Assembly: GCA_905221605.1 (NCBI GenBank)
Contig: CAJNDS010001402.1
Span: 102,501-166,500 of the forward strand
DNA length: 64,000 bases
Origin: Symbiodinium natans
Lineage: Eukaryota > Sar > Dinophyceae > Suessiales > Symbiodiniaceae
Direction of reading: 5' to 3'
A model generated the notes under the pieces. That model had not been told where the DNA came from, did not search any database, and was given only the letters and a program-made list of their open reading frames with translations. The position numbers and the translations under genes are program-made. Shown here in pieces: positions 32,901-43,060 of this stretch (positions are counted from its first letter, which is position 1; the number at the start of each line of letters is the position of its first letter).

Positions 32901-35900
32901 AACTTGCTGGCTGATGACATGCTTGTAAAAAGACTCTGCAGATGCGTGCTTTGGATCCGAGCGCTCGCCTTCTCAACCAACAACAAGCCACCGCCCAGCC
33001 CAGAATGGACTCCTTCATGTTGACGTGGTCCCTGGAACTTTTTGGTGGGTGAAAGCACGGCTGCCTGTGCTTCACGACCGGCACAGTAATCTTCTCGGAC
33101 ACCTGGCCGCAACAATCTTTTTTTTTTTTTTTTTTGGGGGGGGGGGGGGGGTTTGGACCAATTCAAGGGGTACGCCTTTCGGAGCACTAGGAACATTGCC
33201 AGACCTCCCAATGGCCTGATTTCATCCTCAAGCTGAATGCTTGCACACCAAGGCTACCAGCTCCAGGAAGCATTCCCGAGCAGCGAAAAAGAATTTAAAC
33301 TTGTAACTTGAGAATGTTGGGTTACCTGGGTTATGCAGGCTTGATAGGTCTGAGACTCTCGGATGCTTGGGTACTCCGGGAAACAGGCTAAGGGTGAGCG
33401 CGTGTGGGCAACGTCACGACGCCACCCGTGCCGGTGTGGATTTCGGCCATCATCCGGCCGCTTGCCCGGGAAGTCCAAGTTGGCTTTTGCTTGGGCGCAG
33501 AATGGCCTATGTATGCCTCTGTGGTGGACCTAGCTCAGGGCATGCCAGAACATGGCGCCGTCTTGCAGACATAGGAAGTCCCCCATACGGCTCCCCTTAT
33601 GTTTAGTAAAAATTTAGGATGCCCACAAAGGATCCACAAATCTAGAACCCCATAATCCTACAGTCCTAACGTGAAGGACAACACCCTGAAAAACCTGGGC
33701 CTACTAAAACAACCAAGCCGTAAACCCACTGGAAATGTCATAAATGTCCGACAGCCAAACCTCTCTTGCTGAGGCAACTGTGGAAAACTTATATCTTTCA
33801 AATAGCTACGTCCTATGACCCACTGCTTTTGTTGGCTAGACACGCGTCCCTCCAATGGGTTCAGAGCTGAGGATTGAGTAGTCAAGCGTAGGTCAGCATG
33901 CACATCCTCCACTCGCGAAACGCTCCACGCCGCTCTACTATAGCTGCAGCTCCCATCCAGTCTCGTGCGAGGCGTCGACGTGACCAATCGCAGGGGCATG
34001 CCAAAGGCTTCAGGAGAACTTGTATAACTGTACATTTACAGAACACAAATCCTCACATGCAGACTTGTCGACCTGCTGCAGTCCTCCAAGCGCCCTCGCC
34101 CCAACACATAAGCCTCCCCAAACCCTGCCTCCTGGCGTGCAGCCCACTCCGCCTCCGCGGCCTTCTCGGCTGCCTCGGGGTTGGCGAAGCGCTACAGGGC
34201 TTTAGGGTTTAGGCTCTAGGGTTTAGAGAATCGGATTCAAAGTTTGAGGGTTCAGGGGATCAAAAAAAATCTTCAGGCGCGTGCCAGGAACAGCTCTGAC
34301 CGCTCAGTGTTTCTCCGAACCGATCGTCTGCAAGAAAACGGACAGCGAAAGGTAGGAAAGACGCCGAAAGCAAAAAGGAGCAAAAACACAAGCATAGACG
34401 CGACAGCAGAAGAACTTAGCAGAAAACAAACACGTATAAACACAAGGTAAAAGGCGAAAGACGACAGAGCATACGTGAAGAAACAAGAATAAAGAAAAGC
34501 GAAGACAACACAAAAGCTCAAGCAACGGCAACAGAACCCTAACAGCAGTCTCATGCAGTACCAAGCTTCAAGCCGCCAGGCGCGAGCGAAAGTCGTCGGT
34601 CACGTGTGTTGGCATCATGACCTGGCAACAATGCAACAAGGGAAGGTGAGGGTTTAGGGCTTCTTCAATTTCATGAGCTTCGCAGCTACGCCAGGCCTTA
34701 TGGGCATCGGTGGAGAGGCCCTCCAACCTCACCTTCTGCTTGACCAAGTTTGCCGCCACTTCTCCCCTGGGCGTGAGAATCGTGCTGCACTTGGAGAAGG
34801 GGTGTTCACCGGCGCGCGCTGCAGTGCGCTTGCACGCCTTGAGCAACCCTGAGAGCCCAGAACCCCCTTAACTACGTAAGCAAAATAGACCTTCAAGCAG
34901 AATACGGGCCCGATATGAGCGACTGCCAAAACCGGCTGGCGGTGCTAATGGACGTAACATGAGGGGTGTCGTTTTTCAAGTGTTCCCATCGTTTTGCAGC
35001 GTTCTAGCATCAGTTATCCACGCTTGATGTCTGAAGGTGTCGCTTTGGGAAAATTCAAGGTTATAGCCCAGGCCCACCAAAACGTGTCATTAACTTAGGG
35101 GTGTCGCTTTTCAGGTGTTCCCATCGATTTACAGGGTTTTGGGCATTCACCCATTGCTTGCCTATCGGGCCCTCAAGGCCCGAAACACTCAACCCTGCAT
35201 TCTATAGAGCGCTCACAACCCCTACACTGAAGCACCAGAAGCCGAACCTTAGCCCCGAGGAGCAGTTCGTCTTTCTCGGGCTCCTGGCCCGTGCACCGAT
35301 GCCCAGATGGCAGGCTGCCCAGGAGCCTGGTCTATGTCTGTCAGGTGAAGGGTCTCGACTAGGCTCTCAACTTTGGAGCTGCAAGGTTCGGATGAGATCG
35401 CAGGGCTACAGTGCTGGATCTTTCTGACAAAAGCTGCCTGACGAGGACCCAGACATGCATCCTTGCCAAGCGTTCTTTGCCTATGAAGCTTCCGAGTCAG
35501 CTGCTTGCCGCTGAAGTGGACTTCGAGGAACCCCGTAGCCTTCCGAACAGAGGCGGCATAAAATTCTGACTGCGAGGCAGTACAAAGATGTGCAGCAACC
35601 TGAGGCGCAGAAGAGATCGCCCCTCCAGCAGGTATCTGCGTGTCTGTCTGAGCTCCGTGCCTGAAGGCACATCACAAGGCACTGTGCCAGCTTACCGACA
35701 TACCACCTCGGGATGAAGCCAAAGTGGCCCGGCCTGTCTGGCTCACGGCACCTCTCGACTTAGACGCCTGGGACAAAGCAGGGCATCGCGGTGTGTCGTG
35801 GGGTTTGGAGGCCTTCTGCGCTGTTGTGCCTTGGGCACTTGGGTTAGCTTGGGTTGTCGCATTCTCGACATTCAGGCTTCCATCGCTTGAACCCTGCACT

Positions 35901-36970
35901 CTAGCCGCGACCCTGACCATCACGTTGGATTGAATCGCAACACCACAGGACATGAGCAGAAGCAACCCGCACTACCCCGCAAACCCGCGAACCTCCAAGG
36001 AACCCACAGAACAGGATCGCGCAGACCGCGAGGCCTCGATGGTGCGCCGCCAAGGGCTCGCGGCCGGAAGCCCTCCCGAGTTGCCTGCACGCGGATCTTC
36101 ATGGGATCTGCCGGGGTCTGCTGCTGAGTTTCGAAACTGGCGCACGCGCGTGTTCGACTTTGAACCCCAAAACCAGCCAAGACCCCTCCAAAACATCCCC
36201 CCGAAATTCTTTCCCTTCGCAGAACTTCGCGGCAGGCCTGGGTCTGCCCACCGCCACGTGCCATCGAAGCCGGGGCGCTGCGCCATCGGGAAGAGAGACT
36301 CAGAGAGCAGGCCACACAACCCTTAAATGCAGCGCTGCGCGGCTCACTGTGGGCCCTACTGCACGGAATCTTACCTTTGAGCACTGGCTCACATCGGGGT
36401 TTGGGATGTGAACCTACTGCCAGGGAATTCCCAGCTTGAGCGCGGTTGCATCGCTGCGGCCGGGAGAGTGATGAAGGAACCAGCGCTCTGTGCGTTCTCC
36501 CCAACCCCTAAACTCTAAATCCTACGGCCTGAGAGCAGTGTGGCCTCTTTACAGCTTTGGGGGGTTGAAGGTTAAGGGTGTACGCTCTACTACAGGGGAA
36601 ATCCTCACTGTGGCATACTCGGGCGCGACCGCAATGGAATATTTGCCAACCGTGGCATACACTTCATGCTGCCGAATGCTCGGCCTCTGGGGACGTCGGG
36701 TTGGGCGGCTTCTTCACGGCTCGACCACGACGGCTGTACGAGAGTTGGCACCAGGCCCGTTCCTCTTCCTTGTCTGCTTTTCGGCTTCAGTCCTTGCGAT
36801 GTCACATGTACCTTGAAGTACATTGTGCATTGGAAGGGCCGAGGCATGTGAGTTGTGCTACTGGTGCGACCGCAGGCGGACCTTTGACTTGCCTTTGTTA
36901 GCGCCACGGCCCGGCTACCGGCTGTGAAGAATCCCTTCGGGATCAGGCTGCCGTATCGCATCGCAGCGCC
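29903..36970. repeat. 7-kb segmental duplication, copy 2 (7,068 bp)
   Basis: Matches 21134-29902 apart from the nested duplication and sparse substitutions or indels (for example a 6-bp loss near 35150 and a poly-A gain near 34262). It ends at GCATCGCAGCGCC, after which unrelated sequence leads back into PP2C spacer at about 37070. No gene is recognised. Confidence 0.9.
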
Positions 36971-37069
36971 ACGACAAGACGACCTCGAGCTGCCGTGAAA
37001 GCTCAGGCAAAAAGCGAGATCGGGGTCACCAGCTGTCTGGCATGTGTCTAGGCAGTGAAGTTACCTGTT

Positions 37070-37517
37070 AACCCTCAACTGCCTCAACTGCCATGCTCAA
37101 CATCTAAAAGAACTGCAGATGCTGCCAGCCTAATGCCACAGAAGCCGGCCAAACAATGGCCGACTCGGGTCACCTGCGACTGAAACCAGCAGCTCTTCTG
37201 GCATAGGGTCTATAGCGAGATTTGCAGGTTTCAGAGTCTCAGAGTGGCCCCTTGCAACTTTCAAGCACCAATCCCGTCGCGGGAAGCAACAAGAAAAAAA
37301 ACCTCGGCGAGAACGGCCAAAGCGCACCGGCATTTCTTTCAAAGGCATGTTGCTGGTCAGCATAGAACCGAGATGGCTCGCCTGATCGCACCCTCGCGGC
37401 CCCTCTTCTCTCCTCCTCTCTCGAAACGTCTCTGACTGCCTCAACGAAGTCTATGTGGCTTGTGGGCGCCATCGAAGCGGCTGCATGCTGAATTCGAACG
37501 TGCCGTCCGTCTAGGAC
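37070..37517 (-). other. Downstream flank of PP2C copy 7
   Basis: This stretch is homologous to the spacer below copies 4 and 5: TCAACTGCCTCAACTGCC, the GCCGGCCAAACAATGGCCG region, and the GAACCGAGATGGCTCGCC block. It shows that copy 7 belongs to the same array, separated from it by the 7-kb segments. Confidence 0.8.
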
Positions 37518-38459
37518 TTAAGCAGTTGGCTCTTGCAACTGCGACAAGGGAACTCTTTGCACCGCCGCGCGCTTCTGGATCGGCTCCGGGTACTTGAATA
37601 CGATAACGATCACGGCGGCGTTGTCCGCCTTGCTTGCTTTGCCTGCATTTTGCAGGACCGACACTGCAGCATCCTCCGGCTTCGCCGTGGTGCGCAGTGC
37701 CTTCCGTGCATGGATCACCGCAAACTGCTCCTTCAGCGGATCCCAGATCCCGTCGGAGCCAATCATCACAAAGTCGATGGTGCCATCGATGTCCGCACGA
37801 AATACCTCGGGTTCATTGAGGATCCCATTCACCTTTGTGCCAGTGCTGTAGCGCACATTTCCAAAGGCTCTGGAGACGGCCACGTGCTCTTCAACGTACC
37901 CTCCCTGGACGTGGACCCCCGACTGCCGCAAACGTTCTCCTTCCGCGGCATTCTTGTCAGGAGCGTGGTCGCAGGAAATGGCCTGGGCCGTGCCATTTTT
38001 GGACAAAACGGCCCGGCAATCGCCGAGGTTGGCGATCCACATGTCCGCTCCCTTGAGCAAGCCGAGGCAGGCGACTGTTCCGGAAGATGTCTGCAGGTGG
38101 GGCATCGGGTTCTGCATCATTCTCTGGATGACCTGCTCGTCTGCCGCTTTAAACGCAGCCTTGATGGCACCCTCCACATCCTCAGCTTCTTGGAGGTACC
38201 GTCCCAGAATTTCCGGGAGGATCTCCTTGACAAAGATCACGGCTTGGCTCCCTGCATGTCCGTCGTATACTGCGAAGAGTTTGTAGCCTGCAATGTCATC
38301 CCTCACATCAACTGCGTCCTCCATTTTGGAGCGCTCGTTCTTGGCCACTGCGTAGCCGTAGTCGACGCCTCCTCCGCAGTCGTCGTCCGGAAGGCTTGGG
38401 AGGCTTGCCTCCTTGCCCCTGTCAAGACAGGTGCACAGCTGGCTCAGAAGCCACCACAT
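37518..38459 (-). CDS. PP2C-family phosphatase, copy 7, intact and isolated from the array
   Basis: 313 codons, start ATG at 38459, all PPM motifs and metal-ligand aspartates retained. It shares Y34 and Q109 with copy 6 and adds L76F, D155N, V222A and T298A, none of them at metal ligands. It lies 16.8 kb from copy 6 across the duplicated segment but has the same downstream flank and a type B upstream flank. The upstream core carries a 9-base insertion (near 38592-38602). Confidence 0.93.
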   Translation of the reverse strand: MWWLLSQLCTCLDRGKEASLPSLPDDDCGGGVDYGYAVAKNERSKMEDAVDVRDDIAGYKLFAVYDGHAGSQAVIFVKEILPEILGRYLQEAEDVEGAIKAAFKAADEQVIQRMMQNPMPHLQTSSGTVACLGLLKGADMWIANLGDCRAVLSKNGTAQAISCDHAPDKNAAEGERLRQSGVHVQGGYVEEHVAVSRAFGNVRYSTGTKVNGILNEPEVFRADIDGTIDFVMIGSDGIWDPLKEQFAVIHARKALRTTAKPEDAAVSVLQNAGKASKADNAAVIVIVFKYPEPIQKRAAVQRVPLSQLQEPTA

Positions 38460-39015
38460 CTCGACGCACGGTACGATTGGGCGCACCGATACATGTATCA
38501 GCTTGATCCGATGAGCATGGCATGGCACACTGTTGTGATTCGTGGCATGAAGCTGAGCGAAGGAGCATGACACATCTGACCGGCCCCTCCTTTTCTTTTG
38601 ATTCTTCTGACACTCATGCCAATTTTGGGTCTGAAGCCGCTCTACGAAACTACGAAAGCTGCCACGCCTGAGCAGGGAACTCGGCTGGCGCCGCCGCAGC
38701 TCCGGAAGTCGTGGGCATCTTTGGCCTGAAAGCTTTCGGGGCCCGTGCGGGGCTGCTAAGATCATGGACAGGACGAACTCACAGTCGAACCAGAACAGCA
38801 CGCTACATGTCACAATATCCTATATGTCCTCACAAGGCCCTCTCGTGACCTTCTGCCCAACTACTGATGGACTTCTGACGACAAGGGGTGGTTTTTTCCC
38901 TTGAGCCAGCCTTGGCATTGAGGGTGCCTACGCGAAGCCAGGTGAAACTTTTTTGGAAGTGCTCTTTGACAAGTTGAGCCCCAAAACCCTTAAGGCCCTA
39001 ACACCCTAAAAGGCC

Positions 39016-39105
39016 CCTCAACTGCCTCAACTGCCTCAACTGCCTCAACTGCCTCAACTGCCTCAACTGCCTCAACTGCCTCAACTGCCTCAACTGCCTC
39101 AACTG
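39016..39105. repeat. Expanded CCTCAACTG minisatellite
   Basis: About ten perfect 9-bp units. The same motif is short in the other PP2C spacers (15001-15058 and 17151-17208), so this is a local expansion at a homologous site. Confidence 0.92.
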
Positions 39106-39164
39106 CTTTGTAAAGTATTTGTTTACAAGGGACGCACGTGCAGCATAACCTCCAAGTGTCCATC

Positions 39165-39945
39165 TTACCCCCCCCCCCCCCCATGCGGGGGAATGATTCC
39201 CCCTTCACTTTCTGTCCCCCCCCCCAGGAGGAAGCCCCAAAAACGCCAAAACGGTGATTCCCCACATTTTCTGTCCCTCAGCCCCAAAAACGCCCAAACA
39301 GTGATTCCTTTCAAGCCCCAAAAAAGCCAAAACGGTGAAGCCCCGCATTTTCTGTCCACCCCTCCCCATGGGGGGGAAGCACTATCTTGGCGGTTTCAAA
39401 CCCCAATTGCCAAAACGGTGATTCCTCCGCATTTTCTGTGTGCCCCAGCATCCCCCCCAGCCCCCAGCCCCCCCGCAGGCGTGGCTTTTTCAAGCCCAAC
39501 AACGGTGATTCCCCCTCATTTTCTGTCCCCCCGCCCCGCAATGTGGGCATTTTCTGTGTCTGTTGGGGGGAATCACCGTTTTGGCGTTTTCAAGCCCAAA
39601 CACGCCAAAACAGTGATTCGCCCGCATTTTCTGTGTGCCCCAGCCTCCCCCCCAAGCCCCCCAGGCGTGGCGTTTTCAAGCCCAACCGCGGTGATCATTT
39701 TCTGTCCTCCCGCCCCGCAATGCGCAGGAATCACTGTTTTGGCATTTTCAAGCCCCAAAAAACGATTCCCCCGCATTTTCTGTGTGCCCCAGCCTCCCCC
39801 CCCAGCCTCCAGCCTCCAGCCTGTTCTCATGCGGAGGAATCACCGTTTTGGCGTTTTCAAGCCCAAAAACGCCAAAACGGTGATTCCCCGCATTTTCTGT
39901 GTGCCCCAGCCTCCCCCCCACCCCAGATCCATTCAGTTGAAGTTT
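39165..39945. repeat. C-rich satellite with recurring hairpins
   Basis: Irregular units of about 100-130 bp combine a poly-C stretch, GCATTTTCTGT, and CAAAACGGTGATTCC with its inverse GGAATCACCGTTTTGGCG. The clearest hairpin has arms at 39836-39858 and 39865-39887 with a 6-base loop (22 of 23 pairs); others lie near 39570-39619 and 39728-39766. The open frames across it are artefacts. Confidence 0.85.
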
Positions 39946-40099
39946 ACAAGTCCACGCGAGCACACTGGCAGGGTTGACCCCAAACCCTTGTCAGTGTAAA
40001 CAGAAAGCTTGTCGCTGCAGTTGTAAAGCTTGTCAGTGTGCACCTAATCTGTGTGTACGAACGCACTCTGGCCTTAAACTAGGCTTCGGAGATTTTCAA

Positions 40100-40670
40100 G
40101 GGAACATTCGGGTTTCCAGGCAAGGCTGCCAAGTGGCAGATCATGGACACCCAGGACAAACTCAGCATCGAAGCGTAGATCTCACATTCGGGCCAAAACA
40201 GCAAGCCAAATGTCACATATACCCTCACAAGGCCCTATCGCGGCCTGTCTTGGACCCGAGCTCTGCCCAATTTCTGACTGACTTCTGACGACTTGGGCGA
40301 GTTTTTTCTTGGCACTGAGGGTGCCCAAGCCAGGTGAAACTTGTGTGGCCCTAACCACCTAAAAGCCCAAACGTCGAAGCTCCAACAAATCCCTGGTGCC
40401 CCACTGCCAGGCTATTGCCTGCTCTATGAGCCCCCAAAACAGCTCGAATCAAACCCCTGGTGCCCCAGCACCCGTGTTCCTCAACGGCCTCAACTGCCCC
40501 ATTCTACACCTCACAGAACTGCAGATGCTGCAAGGCTGATGCCACCGAAGCCGGCCAGCCAAAGGCCGACTTGGGTTGCCTGCGCCTGAACCGCAGCTTT
40601 ACAACTTAGGGTCTTTAGTGAGATTTTCAACTCTCAGAGCCTCCTTTTCCAAACATTTTGAACTGGAGGC
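40100..40670 (-). other. Orphan PP2C spacer without a gene
   Basis: GGCAAGGCTGCCAAGTGGCAGATCATGG, the CTTGGCACTGAGGGTGCCC words and GCCGGCCAGCCAAAGGCCGAC match PP2C spacers in the same order (compare 10.74-11.05 kb). The gene that should follow is absent, so this is a truncated unit marking the far edge of the array. Confidence 0.75.
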
Positions 40671-40969
40671 CTGGAGGATCATGAATGCAGGGGGAGGTGG
40701 GCAGAAGCAAGAGCGAAGAGCTTGCAAGGGAACCCACTTTCTTGTGGTGTAGTGACTACGGCTACGAACTTATCCCGAATAGGTGTCCAGTGTTGCCAGG
40801 GATAAACTGATGGCTAAGAAGCTGGGTGAACTCCCCCCCAACACAATAAGAACGACATTCAAAAATGCCCAGCCTCTCTGACGCTTGCACCCCTAAAAAG
40901 ACGGCCCCATTCCCCCGCCCCCCACCCATTCCCCCCTCCACCCCGGGTACCCCCCCCCAACGATAGACG

Positions 40970-42620
40970 TCGAAACCAGTTTTCTACCACAGTCTGTCGT
41001 AGGGAAGGTTGCAGCACTTTCCAGCTGTATGACTAACTTGATGCAAACCCAAAATCGATTATGGATCATAGGACGACAACCAATGTTCGGAATGCTGTCT
41101 CCATTACATGAAGATATTTTTGGGTTATACGGCTTACAAATTTTATATCAGGTGCCCGAAATTTACATGTAACTACTGAGGGTCTGATCAACAAACTTGG
41201 ATGTCAACTGCCAGTCTTGAATACTACCTTAAACGCCGAATGAAAGCTTTGTATTTTGCATAGTTGCGATTTAAGTTGTCGGCTTAGTGTAAGTGGCTTC
41301 GCAGTGATACCTGACTTCCACTTATGTTAACGAAATTGGTTGAGCTATTTTGCTTCTTAAACAGGGAGGGAGCGAAGGTGATGAAAAGTATTGTTCTCTA
41401 CGCGTTCTGTCGCTCAGATTTAAAATGCTATCTTAATTTAAGGGCCCTTTGTTAGTAGGCCAGAGACTGAATCCAAGACGCCTGCTCAATACCCATACAG
41501 TGGCCCATACATATTGCATGACGTACGCGGCTTACAACTTGCAGGGAATGCACCTCATCATATGAGTCCACCACACCAAGTCAAACATGCAAACAAATCA
41601 CATGAATTTTCAAGTGATGTTAAAGGCAAACTGTTTCGATGGCACGGAGAAGAGAATGCAGGACAGCTACTAGGACAACCGTTGCGCCAACAAACTCAGC
41701 TACTTGAATCGGGGCTAGCTTTTTAAGTTTGTCATTCAGGCTTGTTGAGTTGCTTGAACAACTGTTACAACCATAGAACAGACCTTGTAGGATCTTACCC
41801 TTATGAACTTTGCATTCATTCCCCCTCTTCCCAAAACAACCAACTGACTCGTCGGTATACTTTGGACTGTTACCTCCTAAATAGCTACTGCTTAAAACAG
41901 GCCTGGAACATTGGAAGCCGCACCCCAAGTTGAACTGCAAATGGTTCGGACATCTTGGTTCACACAAGTGGAGGTCAACAATCATTCTAAAGTCATGCTG
42001 CTTGAGTGACTAGGAATGTTGGAAGAGAATGTAGGACAACCGATTCCGCAACAAAGTTGCTCAGGCTAGTTAAGTAATTGAAGACCCATTCTCATCGTTT
42101 CTTTGATACAAGTCGGGCCAGTGAGACTCCTTGAAATACAATGGCAACGAGAATCTCGGGTGCCTAATCAATTGGCTCATCGGTTGTCCTAATAGTTGTC
42201 CTTTATTCTCTTTCAATATCCCTTGGCCATGCTCGAACCAATAACTTTGTTCGAGGAACATAGCTGGCCTCCAATTGTGTTTCTCACATGAGTTAGACTG
42301 TCTACATTTTCAGTTTGTTGTTGTTGTTGGTATACTTCTATAGGTGCTGTTCATGCAATAATGGAGAATCTGCTTTAGCTTTAAAAGCAGGGCCATGTGT
42401 TGCATGCTGATGACTAGCCCCTTAATTACACAAGCACAACGGCATCATCAAGCTAAGTTATAAGCTGATGGGACCTTGACGTTTCATGATTGCAAGCAAT
42501 GTATTCGAAACCTGGCCATGCACACTGAGCATGTGTTTTCCATAGCAGCCTCGTCTAAGTTAACAAACAACTGCCCTTAAACCGCGCAAAGCGGGATCTC
42601 AGCCCCGACCTCTCCTTAAT
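40970..42620. other. AT-richer island without heptamer repeats, no gene recognised
   Basis: Base composition changes visibly to AT-rich and the TTTAGGG-derived words that pervade the window are lacking. A motif of about 40 bp (AGAGAATGCAGGACA ... AGGACAACCG) occurs at 41649-41689, in shortened form at 42022-42054, and inverted at 42172-42214. ORFs are short with no recognised domain. The island may be an insertion, a decayed element or organelle-derived DNA; none can be chosen from sequence alone. Confidence 0.5.
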
Positions 42621-43060
42621 GCCACGCGTTTTTTAGAGATACTTCCCAACCTTCTTCACATTGCAGGTCTTCGCTTATTGGGGAATTGGGGGTAGGCTTG
42701 CGCAAAAGCAAACCCAGCTTTTCGGCTCGGGATATTGGCTGGGCTTTTCTATAAGTGGACACCATCTGCTCAGCAGGTGCCCCGAAACCAAAACCGACAA
42801 ACAAACTCCAGACAGAATCTCAGAACTCGTTTTGTTTTTTTGGTCTTCTGCTTTCTGTTTTTGGGGTTTCTTGGCTTTTGGTTTTTATGGTTTGTTTGTT
42901 TTTCCTCGAGTTTGTTTTGGGCTGTTTTGGGTTTCGGGTGGTTTTCCCTCGAGAGTCGGCGTAGACCCCAAACAGTGAGGAGGGCCAGAAAAGGCCAAAG
43001 AAGGCCAGAAGAGCACCGACACTCCCGGGGACAAAAAGTACAAAAAGTTCGTGGGGGGCC

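Noticed and set aside
40970-42620. Organelle-derived insertion
   Set aside because: The composition would fit, but I could not recognise any cob, cox or rRNA segment, so the origin is left open.
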